From NCBI GenBank assembly GCA_965262665.1, contig CBDHFR010000003.1:124001-188000 (forward strand): DNA of 64,000 nucleotides. The letters are read 5' to 3'. Shown piece after piece: positions 16,774-25,640 of this stretch. The translations under genes and the position numbers were made by a program. The stretch's first letter is position 1. Each line of letters begins with the position of its first letter. The notes below the pieces were generated by a model that saw nothing but the letters and a program-made list of their open reading frames with translations, searched no databases and was not told the origin of the DNA. This DNA is from CBDBND01 sp965262665. Its GTDB lineage: Bacteria; Pseudomonadota; Alphaproteobacteria; Rhodospirillales; Rhodospirillaceae.

Positions 16774-17608
16774 TCAGTCGGACGTGGTGTTCTTGGTGGT
16801 CGCTCTCGACGCCGGCCGGCCGCGTTTTCGTTTGCTTTCTTCAATCGCGGCACGGCGACGGTAGCTCTCGACGTTCATCTCAAGGATCGTGGCACGGTGG
16901 ACCAGACGGTCGACGGCAGCCACCGCCGTTGTTTCGTCGGGGAACACTTTGTGCCATTCGCCAAAGGGCTGATTGGCTGTGATTAGAAGTGACCGGCGCT
17001 CGTACCTGACCGAGATGAGTTCGAACAGCACACTCGTTTCGGCTTGATCCTTGCGCACATAGGCGAAGTCATCGAGGATCACGAGGTGATAGCGGTCCAG
17101 TTTCGCCAGCAGGTTCTCCAGCGTCAGGTCCCGCCGGGCCACCTGCAGCCGCTGCACCAGGTCGGTGGTGCGGGTAAAGAGCACCCGGTACCCACTTTCC
17201 ACCAGGGCCAGCCCGATTGCCGAGGCAAGGTGCGATTTTCCCGCACCTGGCGGGCCAAAAATCAAACAGCAGACGGCCTTGGTCGAGCCATGCGTCGCCG
17301 GCCGCAAGCGCCATGACCTGGGCCTTGGAGATCGTCGGCACGACGTTGAAGTCGAAGTTGGCCAGGCTCTTGCCGGGCAACAGCTTCGCCTCGTTCAGGT
17401 GGCGCTGGATACGCCCGCGGGCACGTTTCGCCAGTTCGTGCTCGGCGAGGGCGGTGAGGAACCGCGCCGCCGGCCAGCCCTCGGCATTGGCGCGTTCGCT
17501 GAAGCTGCGCCAGATATCCTTCATTGTCGGCAACCGGAGTTCCGTCAGCAACAGATCGAGCTTGAGTGCATCGACCTTGTTGGCGGCGTCATCGCGTGTC
17601 TTCGTCAT
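16774..17608 (-). pseudogene. istB: IS21 IstB ATPase, frameshifted
   Basis: The N-terminal frame (from 17608) encodes LLLTELRLPTMKDIWRSFSE and KRARGRIQRHLNEAKLLPGK, the IstB N-terminal domain, up to GDAWLDQG near 17290. The C-terminal frame holds Walker A IFGPPGAGKSHLASAIG, Walker B YHLVILDDFAYV and the ITANQPFGEWHKVF segment. Together they equal a normal ~260-residue IstB, the AAA+ helper that loads the IstA transposase. One indel just before the P-loop separates the frames. The first frame starts 4 bases before the istA stop, the standard coupling in IS21. Confidence 0.88.
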
Positions 17609-18256
17609 GATGCGCCGCCCATGCCGAGCAGCGCGCCGTAACCGGCAAGACGCGCGGGGATCACGCTGATCCTGGGCATTCCGCCCCGATCCGGTGCAAA
17701 CCGCGCCTTGAGGCGGTCAAGATCCGGCAACCGCCGAGCCCGGAGGCAGTCGTCGATCTCCGTCGCCAGTGCCGCCTCGCAATTCTCCTCATGAGCCAGT
17801 GCCAGGAGCTTCACCGTCAGCCGGCACGCCGCGCGCTTGCCCGGCAATGGTGACGCCAAGAGAGTTCATGGAGGTGAAGTCCGACAGGCCAATCCGGCCC
17901 GGCTCGTGTGTCTGGCGGAATATCACGTCCCGCTCGGGGCCGTATCTTGCGCGCCAGTCACGGATGCGCCGTTCCAGGGTGCGCCGGATACCCGGGTCCA
18001 GTTCGGGATGGCGCCGCATCAGTTCCTGGAGAACGCCCACCGGGCGAACGCCGGCATTGTTCTCCAGCATCGGCACAACCTCGGAGTCAAAAATATCGGC
18101 CAGCGGGTCTGGACGCCGCCGTCCCCGCGGGGCTTTCTTTTGCGAGGGAAGTGTCGGATCCCGCTTGATCCTGTAGCCGGTGGCAGCACTGAAACCTGCC
18201 TTCGCGGCGGCTACTTCAGTGGCGCTGGTTTTCCTGTGTTTCATGAAAGACCTCAT
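17605..18256 (-). pseudogene. istA: IS21 IstA transposase, internal deletion
   Basis: The N-terminal frame starts near MRSFMKHRKT and keeps the helix-turn-helix plus the beginning of the catalytic core (FRQTHEPGRIGLSDFTSMNS, with the first Asp). After VTIAGQ the sequence jumps to the C-terminal tail KRAACRLTVKLLALAHEE in another frame and ends ARLAGYGALLG. Roughly 280 residues of a normal ~500-residue IstA, including the remaining catalytic acids, are missing. The protein is inactive. Confidence 0.85.
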
Positions 18257-18551
18257 CTGGTGATCAGTTACATGGCGGCCGGGCCCCTCGCGCTCCTCTA
18301 TCGAGAATATCGCGAGACCATTACCGACCGGCCGCAATCGCCAAAAGAGGACAGGCAAAATTTCTATCCGGCGGCCTTCAACTACAATCGGACTACGCCC
18401 TTTTTGCGTTAACGGCCGCCACTTCTGCCTCTCCACACGGGACTCTCAACTTGTTTGTCGCGCTGCTGTCACCTTGATTGCCGCGAAATACTGACGTCTC
18501 GGACCTTAGTTGCGCACCTTCAAATTGGACGGTTTGGAAAAGGGAACGCAT

Positions 18552-19412
18552 ATGTCTAACCTTTCAATTAAAAACTATAGCATTCTCTTCAATGCTAGCT
18601 GGCACACGACGGGGCTCTCGAAAAGTATTTCCAAAATCAATCGCGGTATCCTTTACAGGGAATATGAAGAATTAAGACGTTGCGCTCCGCGACGCTCGGA
18701 CAGGGGAAAGAGGTATTTTGTCGATGGACACGACGGAAACCTTTTGACGATGGGCGGTAGCAACCGCTTCGAGGAGCACCTGGCAATCGCGATCTGGCGC
18801 ATAAAGGGACTTTGGCCGCGCCCGGGTAGGGGTAGGTTTCGTCTGCTTGACTATCAATTTCCGCTAAAGGCCCATCAGTCGGATAAAGGTATCGGTAAGG
18901 TCGATCTGTTCGGCATCACAGTTGACAACAGACCAATGGTTATCGAGTTGAAGGTTAGGCCACAGCAGGACAATAGCCGGGGTGAGAGCCCCGTGGCTGC
19001 TTTGATGCAAGGGCTTCGCTATGCCGCCATTGTGGAGGCTAACCAGGACGCGATTGCGAAGGAAGTAAGGGACATTTGTAATGTGAAAATCGTCAAGGCA
19101 CCACCGATTGTGCAAATACTCGCACCAGAGGGGTGGTGGCATGGCTGGTTGGAACTTCACGGTTCAACTCGCAAAGCTGCGGGGTGTTGGGAACCGGAGT
19201 TCGCCAAGCTCGCCCATGATATCGAAGGGCAATTAGGCGTCGTCGTCGAGTGTGTCGCGCTTGAAGACTTCAGTCATGCCGACATCGTCTACGGTTCAGA
19301 CGGCATGAGCCACAGATCAACCACATCCCCCTACTTTATCCCGTTCGACCAGGTGAGGCCCAAGCTATCGGACCTGCTTTGCCTGCCCTCCGACCTGAAA
19401 GCTAAGCAATGA
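18552..19412 (+). CDS. PD-(D/E)XK nuclease-like protein A
   Basis: I choose ATG 18552, preceded by AAAGGGAACGCAT, over the TTG at 18510. The 286-residue product has a nuclease core near residues 113-133: KVDLFGITVDNRPMVIELKV, where Asp and the E-x-K of the following strand fit the PD-(D/E)XK pattern; an upstream Glu in NRFEEHLAIAIWR may be the motif I residue. The N-terminal 60 residues are basic. The gene overlaps the next by 4 bp (ATGA), so both are one translational unit. No methyltransferase gene is nearby, so it is not a classical type II system. A defence or repair role is inference. Confidence 0.7.
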   Translation: MSNLSIKNYSILFNASWHTTGLSKSISKINRGILYREYEELRRCAPRRSDRGKRYFVDGHDGNLLTMGGSNRFEEHLAIAIWRIKGLWPRPGRGRFRLLDYQFPLKAHQSDKGIGKVDLFGITVDNRPMVIELKVRPQQDNSRGESPVAALMQGLRYAAIVEANQDAIAKEVRDICNVKIVKAPPIVQILAPEGWWHGWLELHGSTRKAAGCWEPEFAKLAHDIEGQLGVVVECVALEDFSHADIVYGSDGMSHRSTTSPYFIPFDQVRPKLSDLLCLPSDLKAKQ

Positions 19413-20368
19413 CACGTTACGCCAACTATGAAAGTGCGTTGCTCCAAACTATGTGGACTTGGGCAGACCAGCATCATCAAGGTGAGTTCGATGGGATCGA
19501 ACGGCATGGGCGCCCCCCTGTTCTCGCAGACAGGTTTGCCTCAAAGAATATCTTGGTTCCACGGAATAGCCGAAAGGCGCACGAAATCCGGGCCGCCATC
19601 CCGGAGCGTGAGAGACACCGGTGGTTTACCAGCTTGAAGAGCTCCCAAGCCTTAGCACAAAGCTTTTTTGGGGCGATCCGTGCTTTCAACCGCCTCGATT
19701 TACTACAAGATGTGCCCACAGAGTGTGGACGACCGGCCTTCTTTGAAGGTCTTCACGGCTCAACACTTGAATTTGAGCATGAGGTGCGTGGGCTGGGAGA
19801 GCCGAGACCGACCAGTATCGACGTATTGCTCCGTGGGCCGCAAAAGCGAATCGCCATCGAATGCAAGTTCACTGAGCGGGAGTTTGGCACCTGCTCCCGC
19901 CCGAGGCTGCGTCCTGGCGATAAAACCTATCCTGAACAGCACTGCGACGGTAGTTATCGGATTCAACGTGGTCGCCGCGAGCGCTGTGCCTTGACAGAAA
20001 TCGGTGTCCAGTACTGGCAGCATCTACCTCAACTCTTCGATTGGACGGCAGATTGCGACCATGTACCGTGCCCCTTGGAAGATGTTTACCAACTGGCACG
20101 AAACGCCCTTGCCGCCACTCTCACTCCTGACGGTGCGATAGACCAGACTACCGGGCATGCCCTTGTCGTTTACGATGCTCGCAACCCCGAGTTCCAGGAG
20201 GGTGGCAAGGCCGAGATAAAATGGGCTTCAGCGACCTTAGACTGTCGTATACTAGGATTTTTGCGCCGCTTAAGCTGGCAAAGTCTGTTGGCTACTTTGG
20301 CCGATGCGCCGGAATTGGCTTATCTCGTTGACGGGGTACAAACGAAATACGGCTTGAAGCCAGAGTGA
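19409..20368 (+). CDS. PD-(D/E)XK nuclease, PGN_0703-like
   Basis: A 319-residue protein with LHGSTLEFEHEVRGLGEPRP, then TSIDVLLRGPQKRIAIECKF followed by TEREFGTCSRPR. The Asp and E-x-K spacing is the PD-(D/E)XK core, and the EFGTCSRPRL extension matches my memory of the PGN_0703 family of putative restriction endonucleases. Several later Cys residues (CALTE, DCDHVPCPLED) could bind metal. The start ATG overlaps the stop of protein A, implying coupled synthesis and probably a joint complex. Both reading frames are undamaged, unlike most genes around them. Confidence 0.72.
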   Translation: MTRYANYESALLQTMWTWADQHHQGEFDGIERHGRPPVLADRFASKNILVPRNSRKAHEIRAAIPERERHRWFTSLKSSQALAQSFFGAIRAFNRLDLLQDVPTECGRPAFFEGLHGSTLEFEHEVRGLGEPRPTSIDVLLRGPQKRIAIECKFTEREFGTCSRPRLRPGDKTYPEQHCDGSYRIQRGRRERCALTEIGVQYWQHLPQLFDWTADCDHVPCPLEDVYQLARNALAATLTPDGAIDQTTGHALVVYDARNPEFQEGGKAEIKWASATLDCRILGFLRRLSWQSLLATLADAPELAYLVDGVQTKYGLKPE

Positions 20369-20447
20369 GTGGAGTTTGCACTTAATTGCAACATTCGTGA
20401 CTTTGCCAAACGACACAACCATATCGTAACGGTTGCCAGGGCACGTA

Positions 20448-21052
20448 TCACAATTCAGAAACGGAAGCTAATTCAGACCAGAAATGTTTTAGCTTCTTGA
20501 AATGTCCGTTTGCCGGAGATGGGTCAGGCACCATCGCTATGACCGTTTCGCCCACGGTGATATGGGAAATGCCCCAACCTGAATTCTTGCCGAGACAGCC
20601 TATGGCAGGATTCCTTCCCAGGAACGCAAGCACTTTCGGAGCATGGTTAAGCACAAGCTTTTTCTTAATGCTTTTCGGTCCCAGTCCGTTGGTTCAGTGC
20701 CGTCACCATGGACCGAATTTTTCATCAAGTCCGTCAAACCTATCCCGTAGTCTAAGAGCCTTTGGTCTTCTTCAGGCCTCAGCACCCGTGGTGTTAATCC
20801 GACTTCGTGCAGGGTTCCCCAGAAGCGGTGACTTGGGTTTGAAAAATAGTGACCCGTTAAAGCGGACTGAGGTCCGGCGTTATACCCGCAAAACAGAATC
20901 CTAAGATTGCCACCAACGATATCGGGTAAGACAGGCATCAGAACGGCTTCGGCAACTTCTCTGCATATACCATAGGTCAGCGTTATATCATTGAAATCCG
21001 CTTGGCCTGTATGAATCAAGTCACGAATTATGTGCTGGTCGCCTGGTCCCAT
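20448..21052 (-). pseudogene. mug: Mug-type G:T/U mismatch DNA glycosylase, frameshifted
   Basis: The N-terminal frame has ILFCGYNAGPQSALTGHYFS, corresponding to the Mug motif GINPGxxSA, and HRFWGTLHEVGLT. The second frame continues VLAFLGRNPAIGCLGKNSG and IAMVPDPSPANGHFK, equivalent to the NPSGLSR loop region. One A added to the run near 20680 would join them as LRKKLVLNHAPKVLAF. The enzyme removes uracil or other mispaired bases from DNA. Broken here, possibly by polymerase slippage in the A run, or by a sequencing error in it. Confidence 0.8.
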
Positions 21053-21795
21053 ACCCCCACCAATACAGACAATCCTTGTGTCGTGATCATGCCCGGTAAC
21101 GTGATGTTGGGCCTCCCAACCGCCTGTAAAGGGGATTTGCAGTTAATTGCAATTGCACCGGTCCACTGCCGTCGACACGGCTTCGGACCCTCGTTCTGTC
21201 CCTCTTGACATCGGGGTTTTAATGCACGCTCTGGCTTCCCTCTGAATCCCCCAATAAACGATTTATTTTCAATCTCTTACCAATGTCTTAATGGATTTTA
21301 TACTTCTGTTTCCGGTATTGTCCGAAAGTGATTCTCGGACACAATAAAACATCCGGAAGTGGCGTCTCCGAAATTATTAAGAGCTCGCCAGAATCGCTAC
21401 CCATCACTACCCAAGAGTGGTGAGTAAACCACTGTCTTCAACGACCTGGGGCCATGTCCCCCAAAGTGTTTCTGGTTTCCATAATTTTCCGGACGTTGAG
21501 GCGATAGCGTCTTCGTACTCCTGCCTCATGTCTTTGGGCAACTGGGTTCAAGGCTCCCTCAAGACCACGGTATCGGCAGAATAAATTAACAAGTCTGGTT
21601 TCTCTGCTAGCTGCTAGCGCCTGGAAAGGATGTATGCTTGGAAAACCCATTTTGCAATTGGTTGCAAATTAGTTGAATGGGCACACGCTTGATCAATCAG
21701 CTCAAGATATGATCCCCAATAACTTAATTTTCATAGTGATTTGCCCAGAACTTTTCTGGCACGGCAAAATACTACAGAAAATATCAAGACCTATT

Positions 21796-22364
21796 CCTTG
21801 GTTTACTTGGTCATCTTGGTAATGTTGATCATCTTGAATTTACGCCGTCATCTGAACTCATATTTCCTCTCCCGACTTCAGTTGATATGACCCCAATAAA
21901 ATCTGGAAAGAAACTTAGGTAAACCTAGTCAAGATGACCAACATGACCAACATTCTCTTATGCTCTATAAGAATCAGCCAAGGCGCTCGCATATCTCACA
22001 CCTGCTGCCTACGCTGTACCATTGCGATCCAAACGGGATGACGATTTTGAAGTCCCTTAGGTCTGCACAATCCATCCAGATGATCAACACCCGCAGTTAC
22101 ACAAAGGGCAACCGTCGGCTCTAGATCACTTTAGATGATCGTTGGGGGCACAGCATTTTTTGCAATTGAATTGCAAATTTGTTCTAGCTGATCCCGATTA
22201 TAGAAGTCCTTGGTTGTCTTGGTTATGTTGGTCTTCTTGATCAATATGACGCGAACAAAACTAACACAACTCCTAGCTGTTCTCATGTGGGATTTATGGA
22301 AAATCACTTCGAGTTTTTTTAGCCAAGGGGACGAACCAAGGTGACCAAGATATCCAGGGTAATG
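21796..22364. repeat. Iteron-like repeats in alternating orientation
   Basis: Blocks at 21796-21840 and 22208-22250 read as CTTGGT-rich strings (CCTTGGTTTACTTGGTCATC; CCTTGGTTGTCTTGGTTATG), each continuing with further TTGGT/TTGAT units. Blocks at 21917-21955 and 22332-22364 read as the reverse complement (AAGATGACCAACATGACC; AACCAAGGTGACCAAGAT). The unit is about nine bases, close to NTTGGTNAT. Such phased short repeats next to a replication gene are typical of initiator-binding sites. Confidence 0.6.
22161..22175. promoter_or_regulatory. TGCA-N6/7-TGCA palindromic site (one of six)
   Basis: TTTGCAATTGAATTGCAAA is nearly palindromic. Similar sites lie at 16388-16401, 20377-20390, 21138-21151, 21653-21666 and, before the integrase gene, at 27819-27833. 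All are intergenic. They may be operators for one regulator such as the AlpA-like protein; this is inference. Confidence 0.4.
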
Positions 22365-22393
22365 TGGTTGCAAATTGATGTTCTTGACCATTG

Positions 22394-24285
22394 CTAAAAG
22401 TCATCCTGCTTTGGAAGTGACCATTCCCACCAGGACATATTGTTATCGTCGTGGGTCTTTTTCTTTTTCACTCCGATCTTTTTTGCTGCTCTTTGTAACG
22501 TCGACTTCGAGTGTCCGTTCTCTTTGGCAATCTTGGCAAGTTTCTTTTGTGAAACTGGACCATTTGCTAGCACCTCTTGAAGAAATTCGACAGCGTCGGC
22601 AATGGCACTCGCTGTTTGGGGGTTGGTCGTTGAAACAACGTCATTCGCTGAATATTCCGTCAACCCAATCATTTTTATAGCACCCGCTTCCCATTTATTT
22701 CCTTCTTCGGTAATGCCGGATTTGCTTTCTATACAAAAGCGCCAAGCCACAGGCTTTTTTGCTAGATTGGCTTTCACAGGCACCAAGACCTGTGAATTTG
22801 CGTCGTCTGGCGCTGGAGCAATCAGCAATGCGGAACGCACAGAAGCAATCAGGCCGATTGACCCGCCGCCTCGATACATGGCGGTTGTTTCACTATTCTT
22901 GGTGAGGTGTCGTACAGCAATTATCGTGAGATGACATTCTTCTGCCAGAGTCTTTAGCGGACCTAAGGCTCTTCTGACGTGTTGATCCTTATGAGAGTTT
23001 GTTTGCTCAGAGAGAAAAGCGACCAGAGGCTCTATGATTAGGAGCCTAATGTCATGATCTTCGCAGTACTTCTGCAAGAAGTCTAAGTCATCAGGAATAG
23101 AGATTAAGCGACGGTTTCCGCTTGCATCTTCTAATTCACTTATCAAATGCACCCGCTTCACGTCTGCACCAGAAGCGCAGAGTCGCGGGACAACGGTTGT
23201 ACTTAAGTTGTCCTCAATGCTTAGAATTGCTGCTGAGCCAGGGTCACAAGGTGTGCTATCAGGAAGAGGAAGGCCAGCGGATTGGATCGCCGCGAGGTAG
23301 CAGCAAAAGGTGGACTTGCCAACTCCAGGGTCGCCTTCGACAAGAGTGGTAGCTTCGCGTGGAATTAATCCAGGTAAAAACCACTGAGTCTCTGTAGGGG
23401 CCACGTCACTGGCTAATACAGCCTTTAGCTCACCAGAGAAGTTTGAGCCATTTTGGCAATGCGTATGCTCTTTTAGCCCGAGCCACTGACAACATTTCTT
23501 TGCAACCTCCTCGCCGACTTCTCCCAACAATTGGATTGCGATTGGCCAACCGTTGACAGTTTCCTTTTTCGCAATCTTGGATGCAGTGGCTTTGACAGCC
23601 TTTGCTCGACTCGTTGCTTCTTCATCACCTGCAAATTTAGCAGCTTCGAAAATTAGCTTCTCCACAAGAGCGGGGTCACATCCGTTGCGGATCATAGCGC
23701 CAGCATAGGCTAAGGCTAGATTCTGCCGCTCACCATTCGTTTTGGGCCATGTACAAGCAAGGAGTGCGGCTACCGCCAGCTGATTTGTTCGCTGGCGCAA
23801 GGCTTACCGTCAACCAATGAGGGCATTCCAGCTCTCCCGTCTTTGAATTGTATCTGTTCGCCGCTTGGATGTACCGAAGGAGGAACCGTAACTAGTCGAT
23901 TACCCCCTCGGAGCTCCAATAGAATTGTCGTCTTTCCGTGAAGAATTGTTTTGTATACGACAGTCTCAATCTCTTCCTGAGCACGGTAGAGGTAATGACT
24001 ACCAGGAGCTGAGGCACGACCAAATACACAGTCCGTGTCACCAAGAAACTGTGAAGCTAGCGCCCTTACCTCAGCAGAATCCATATCGATATCGACGAGT
24101 TGGCCATATTCCTTGCCAAGTCGAAGGGATACGCCGTTGTTGGACCCAAATTCGTCTTGTGAATTGACAGGATCAAAAGTGTACTCTGTCCACTTCACAG
24201 AAGGTTTCTTTGTCTTGGGACTCAACGGGATTGGGAACAGACCGTTTTCATGATAGATCTTCGCGACAATGATTGGCGACGACAA
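22394..24285 (-). pseudogene. Primase-polymerase/helicase replication protein, frameshifted
   Basis: The N-terminal frame (24285-23770, 171 aa) is an archaeo-eukaryotic primase/Prim-Pol domain: GQLVDIDMDS (catalytic acids), APGSHYLYR (SxH) and the LRGGNRLVTVPPSVHPSG strand. The second frame (to 22394) is a RepA/RecA-like ATPase: Walker A EGDPGVGKSTFCCY, RLLIIEPLVAF (Walker B), and a C-terminal winged-helix segment near SQKKLAKIAKENGHSKSTLQ. One extra base near 23803 would fuse LVDGKP to LRQRTNQLAVAALL, giving a standard ~630-residue protein; the separate second ORF would have to start at a TTG. Such proteins initiate replication of P4-like satellites and plasmids. Confidence 0.85.
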
Positions 24286-24357
24286 GTCCGTAAAGACTTG
24301 ATCGTTGTAGACAACCGATTTCCTTCAAAAAGTATAGGCATTTGGGCACCTCATTCT

Positions 24358-24642
24358 TTACTTGTGAGATGAGTTGAAGTTCGCTACACGTTGCTCTTCG
24401 ATCCACTGATCAAACGCATCTAAATCAACCAGTACCTTCCTCCCCACTCGCAATATTGCTCCTGCTTCGCAAAGTCCATTGCCCGGGATTTTTTCACCCC
24501 GGCTGTTGAATCTTGCTTTTGAATTAAAGATGAGGTGACGCATCGCTGACTCTGAGAAAACACTCCCATATGCGGGATTGTTGGCGACCTGCTTTACAGT
24601 AGCCAAACGTAAATGTGATGTATGGCGTTGTCGGTTTTCCAT
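24358..24642 (-). CDS. AlpA/excisionase-like DNA-binding protein
   Basis: The 94-residue basic protein has an N-terminal region with TVKQVANNPAYGSVFSESAM then RHLIFNSKARF, and a wing-like IPGNGLCEAGAILRVGRKVL followed by VDLDAFDQWIEEQ. This is the MerR/Xis-type winged helix found in prophage and satellite regulators, where it controls excision and replication genes. It lies 72 bp upstream of the primase-helicase on the same strand, a common arrangement. GGAGGGATCC overlaps the start region, giving a good ribosome binding site. The call rests on pattern and context. Confidence 0.7.
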   Translation of the reverse strand: MENRQRHTSHLRLATVKQVANNPAYGSVFSESAMRHLIFNSKARFNSRGEKIPGNGLCEAGAILRVGRKVLVDLDAFDQWIEEQRVANFNSSHK

Positions 24643-24753
24643 GGATCCCTCCTAACCGCGCACTGTGCCTTTGGGGCAGGAAGAACTACTGACATTTTGA
24701 ATTTAAAAAATGTCCTAGAGGGACTCATGGAGGTCAGGTTATTTGGTCAGGTT

Positions 24754-25338
24754 TTAGGTCAGTTGGTCTTTGACCAGGGAAAGATCAATGTCCTGCCATT
24801 TAATGTTCGGCTTTTTTGGTCGGCCACCCTTATGGGGACTTCTTCCCTTGAGATAATTCCTTATGGTTACTGGGGAATAAGAGGGCAGATTTAGGTGCGG
24901 TAAATTCGCGGGCAGCTGCGTCAACGCTTTCGCCACGACTTCGGCAGTTGCATTAGGCCATTTTTCCCAGACGATTTTGGCGGCCTCAACATAGATGTAC
25001 TCGGCGTTTTGGTGAACCGCACCAGCTTTGGCTTGTCCTTTGTTGTGATAGGCGCCCCAGACTTGTTGGGAAATCCTAAATTTCCCCGCACCCCTTTCTC
25101 TGACATGCCGAAGTAACGTGCCGGGTACGAAATGTGGTTCATTTTCAAGTTGCTCTACAGCGTAGAGGCGACTGTAGTCGTATTCCTTCTTAAGCCAAGC
25201 ATACAGTTGGTAGACCGGATGGGTGGTCTTATTTTTATAGGGAACTGGGTTGTTGGGATCGTAACCGCTTATGAGATGTGCCGCTTCGTATAGTGTCCAA
25301 GTTGCACGTTGGACCCAATGTGAGACAAAGTTGGTCAC
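24754..25338 (-). CDS. Hypothetical protein of the integrated element
   Basis: A 194-residue soluble protein starting at GTG 25338, whose start overlaps the stop of the integrase remnant upstream (ATGTGA). Near the N-terminus it has WTLYEAAHLISGYDPNNPVP, a pattern I recall from small proteins of integrative elements, and near the C-terminus TIRNYLKGRSPHKGGRPKKP, a basic DNA-binding-like tail. There is no enzymatic motif. Its place between the AlpA-like gene and an integrase remnant suggests a regulatory or maintenance role; this is inference. Confidence 0.55.
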   Translation of the reverse strand: MTNFVSHWVQRATWTLYEAAHLISGYDPNNPVPYKNKTTHPVYQLYAWLKKEYDYSRLYAVEQLENEPHFVPGTLLRHVRERGAGKFRISQQVWGAYHNKGQAKAGAVHQNAEYIYVEAAKIVWEKWPNATAEVVAKALTQLPANLPHLNLPSYSPVTIRNYLKGRSPHKGGRPKKPNIKWQDIDLSLVKDQLT

Positions 25339-25553
25339 ATTGAACCCTGCGGTTCTGAGAATAATTGAGACATAGAATTTAGTACATTTGCGTTATGCGT
25401 AATTAAGAGATGCGCATATCTTTTGACCACTTTTGGCGACTTATGGCCTCGCTCTTCAGCGATTTCACGTCTGCTCGCGCGGTTTATGGCGAGATAACTG
25501 GTAAAGAAGCGATATGCAGCTGCTTGCATGTGGCCAAACACCCTTAAACTCAT
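25335..25553 (-). pseudogene. Tyrosine recombinase C-terminal remnant
   Basis: Seventy-two codons align with the C-terminus of the intact integrase nearby: SYLAINRASRREIAEERGHK then SPKVVKRYAHLLITHNANVL against SYLAMNGASLPEIASVLGHK and MVARYAHLSDDHTTKVV. The catalytic Tyr is kept, but the HxLR box and everything upstream are lost or degenerate. It represents a second integrase and so an earlier integration event. Its stop overlaps the next gene start. Confidence 0.65.
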
Positions 25554-25640
25554 GCTGTCTGTGATGGGCCTTTCTGACGCGGTAAGTCGGAAAATCCCTC
25601 TGATTTCTTACTATGAAGAAAAATACCTTTTTTAATCTTA

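Larger units (their letters stand above)
16477..18470 (-). mobile_element. IS21-family element, decayed
   Basis: The unit comprises istA (internally deleted) and istB (frameshifted) in the usual order and overlapping arrangement, bounded on the left by repeated GCGACAATCTG motifs and on the right by a region containing TTGTCGCGCTGC near 18450. Exact ends are uncertain because I cannot match a full inverted repeat by eye. The element cannot be autonomous. Confidence 0.65.
21053..22393. other. 1.3-kb gene-poor stretch, candidate origin region
   Basis: No open frame here has a plausible start and product. The stretch is AT-rich and holds four iteron-like blocks (see 21796-22364) and three TGCA-N6/7-TGCA sites. 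It lies immediately downstream of a primase-helicase gene. Confidence 0.55.

Noticed and set aside
21053..22393. CRISPR array
   Set aside because: Repeats are short, degenerate, alternate in orientation and lack regular spacers; no cas genes are in the window.
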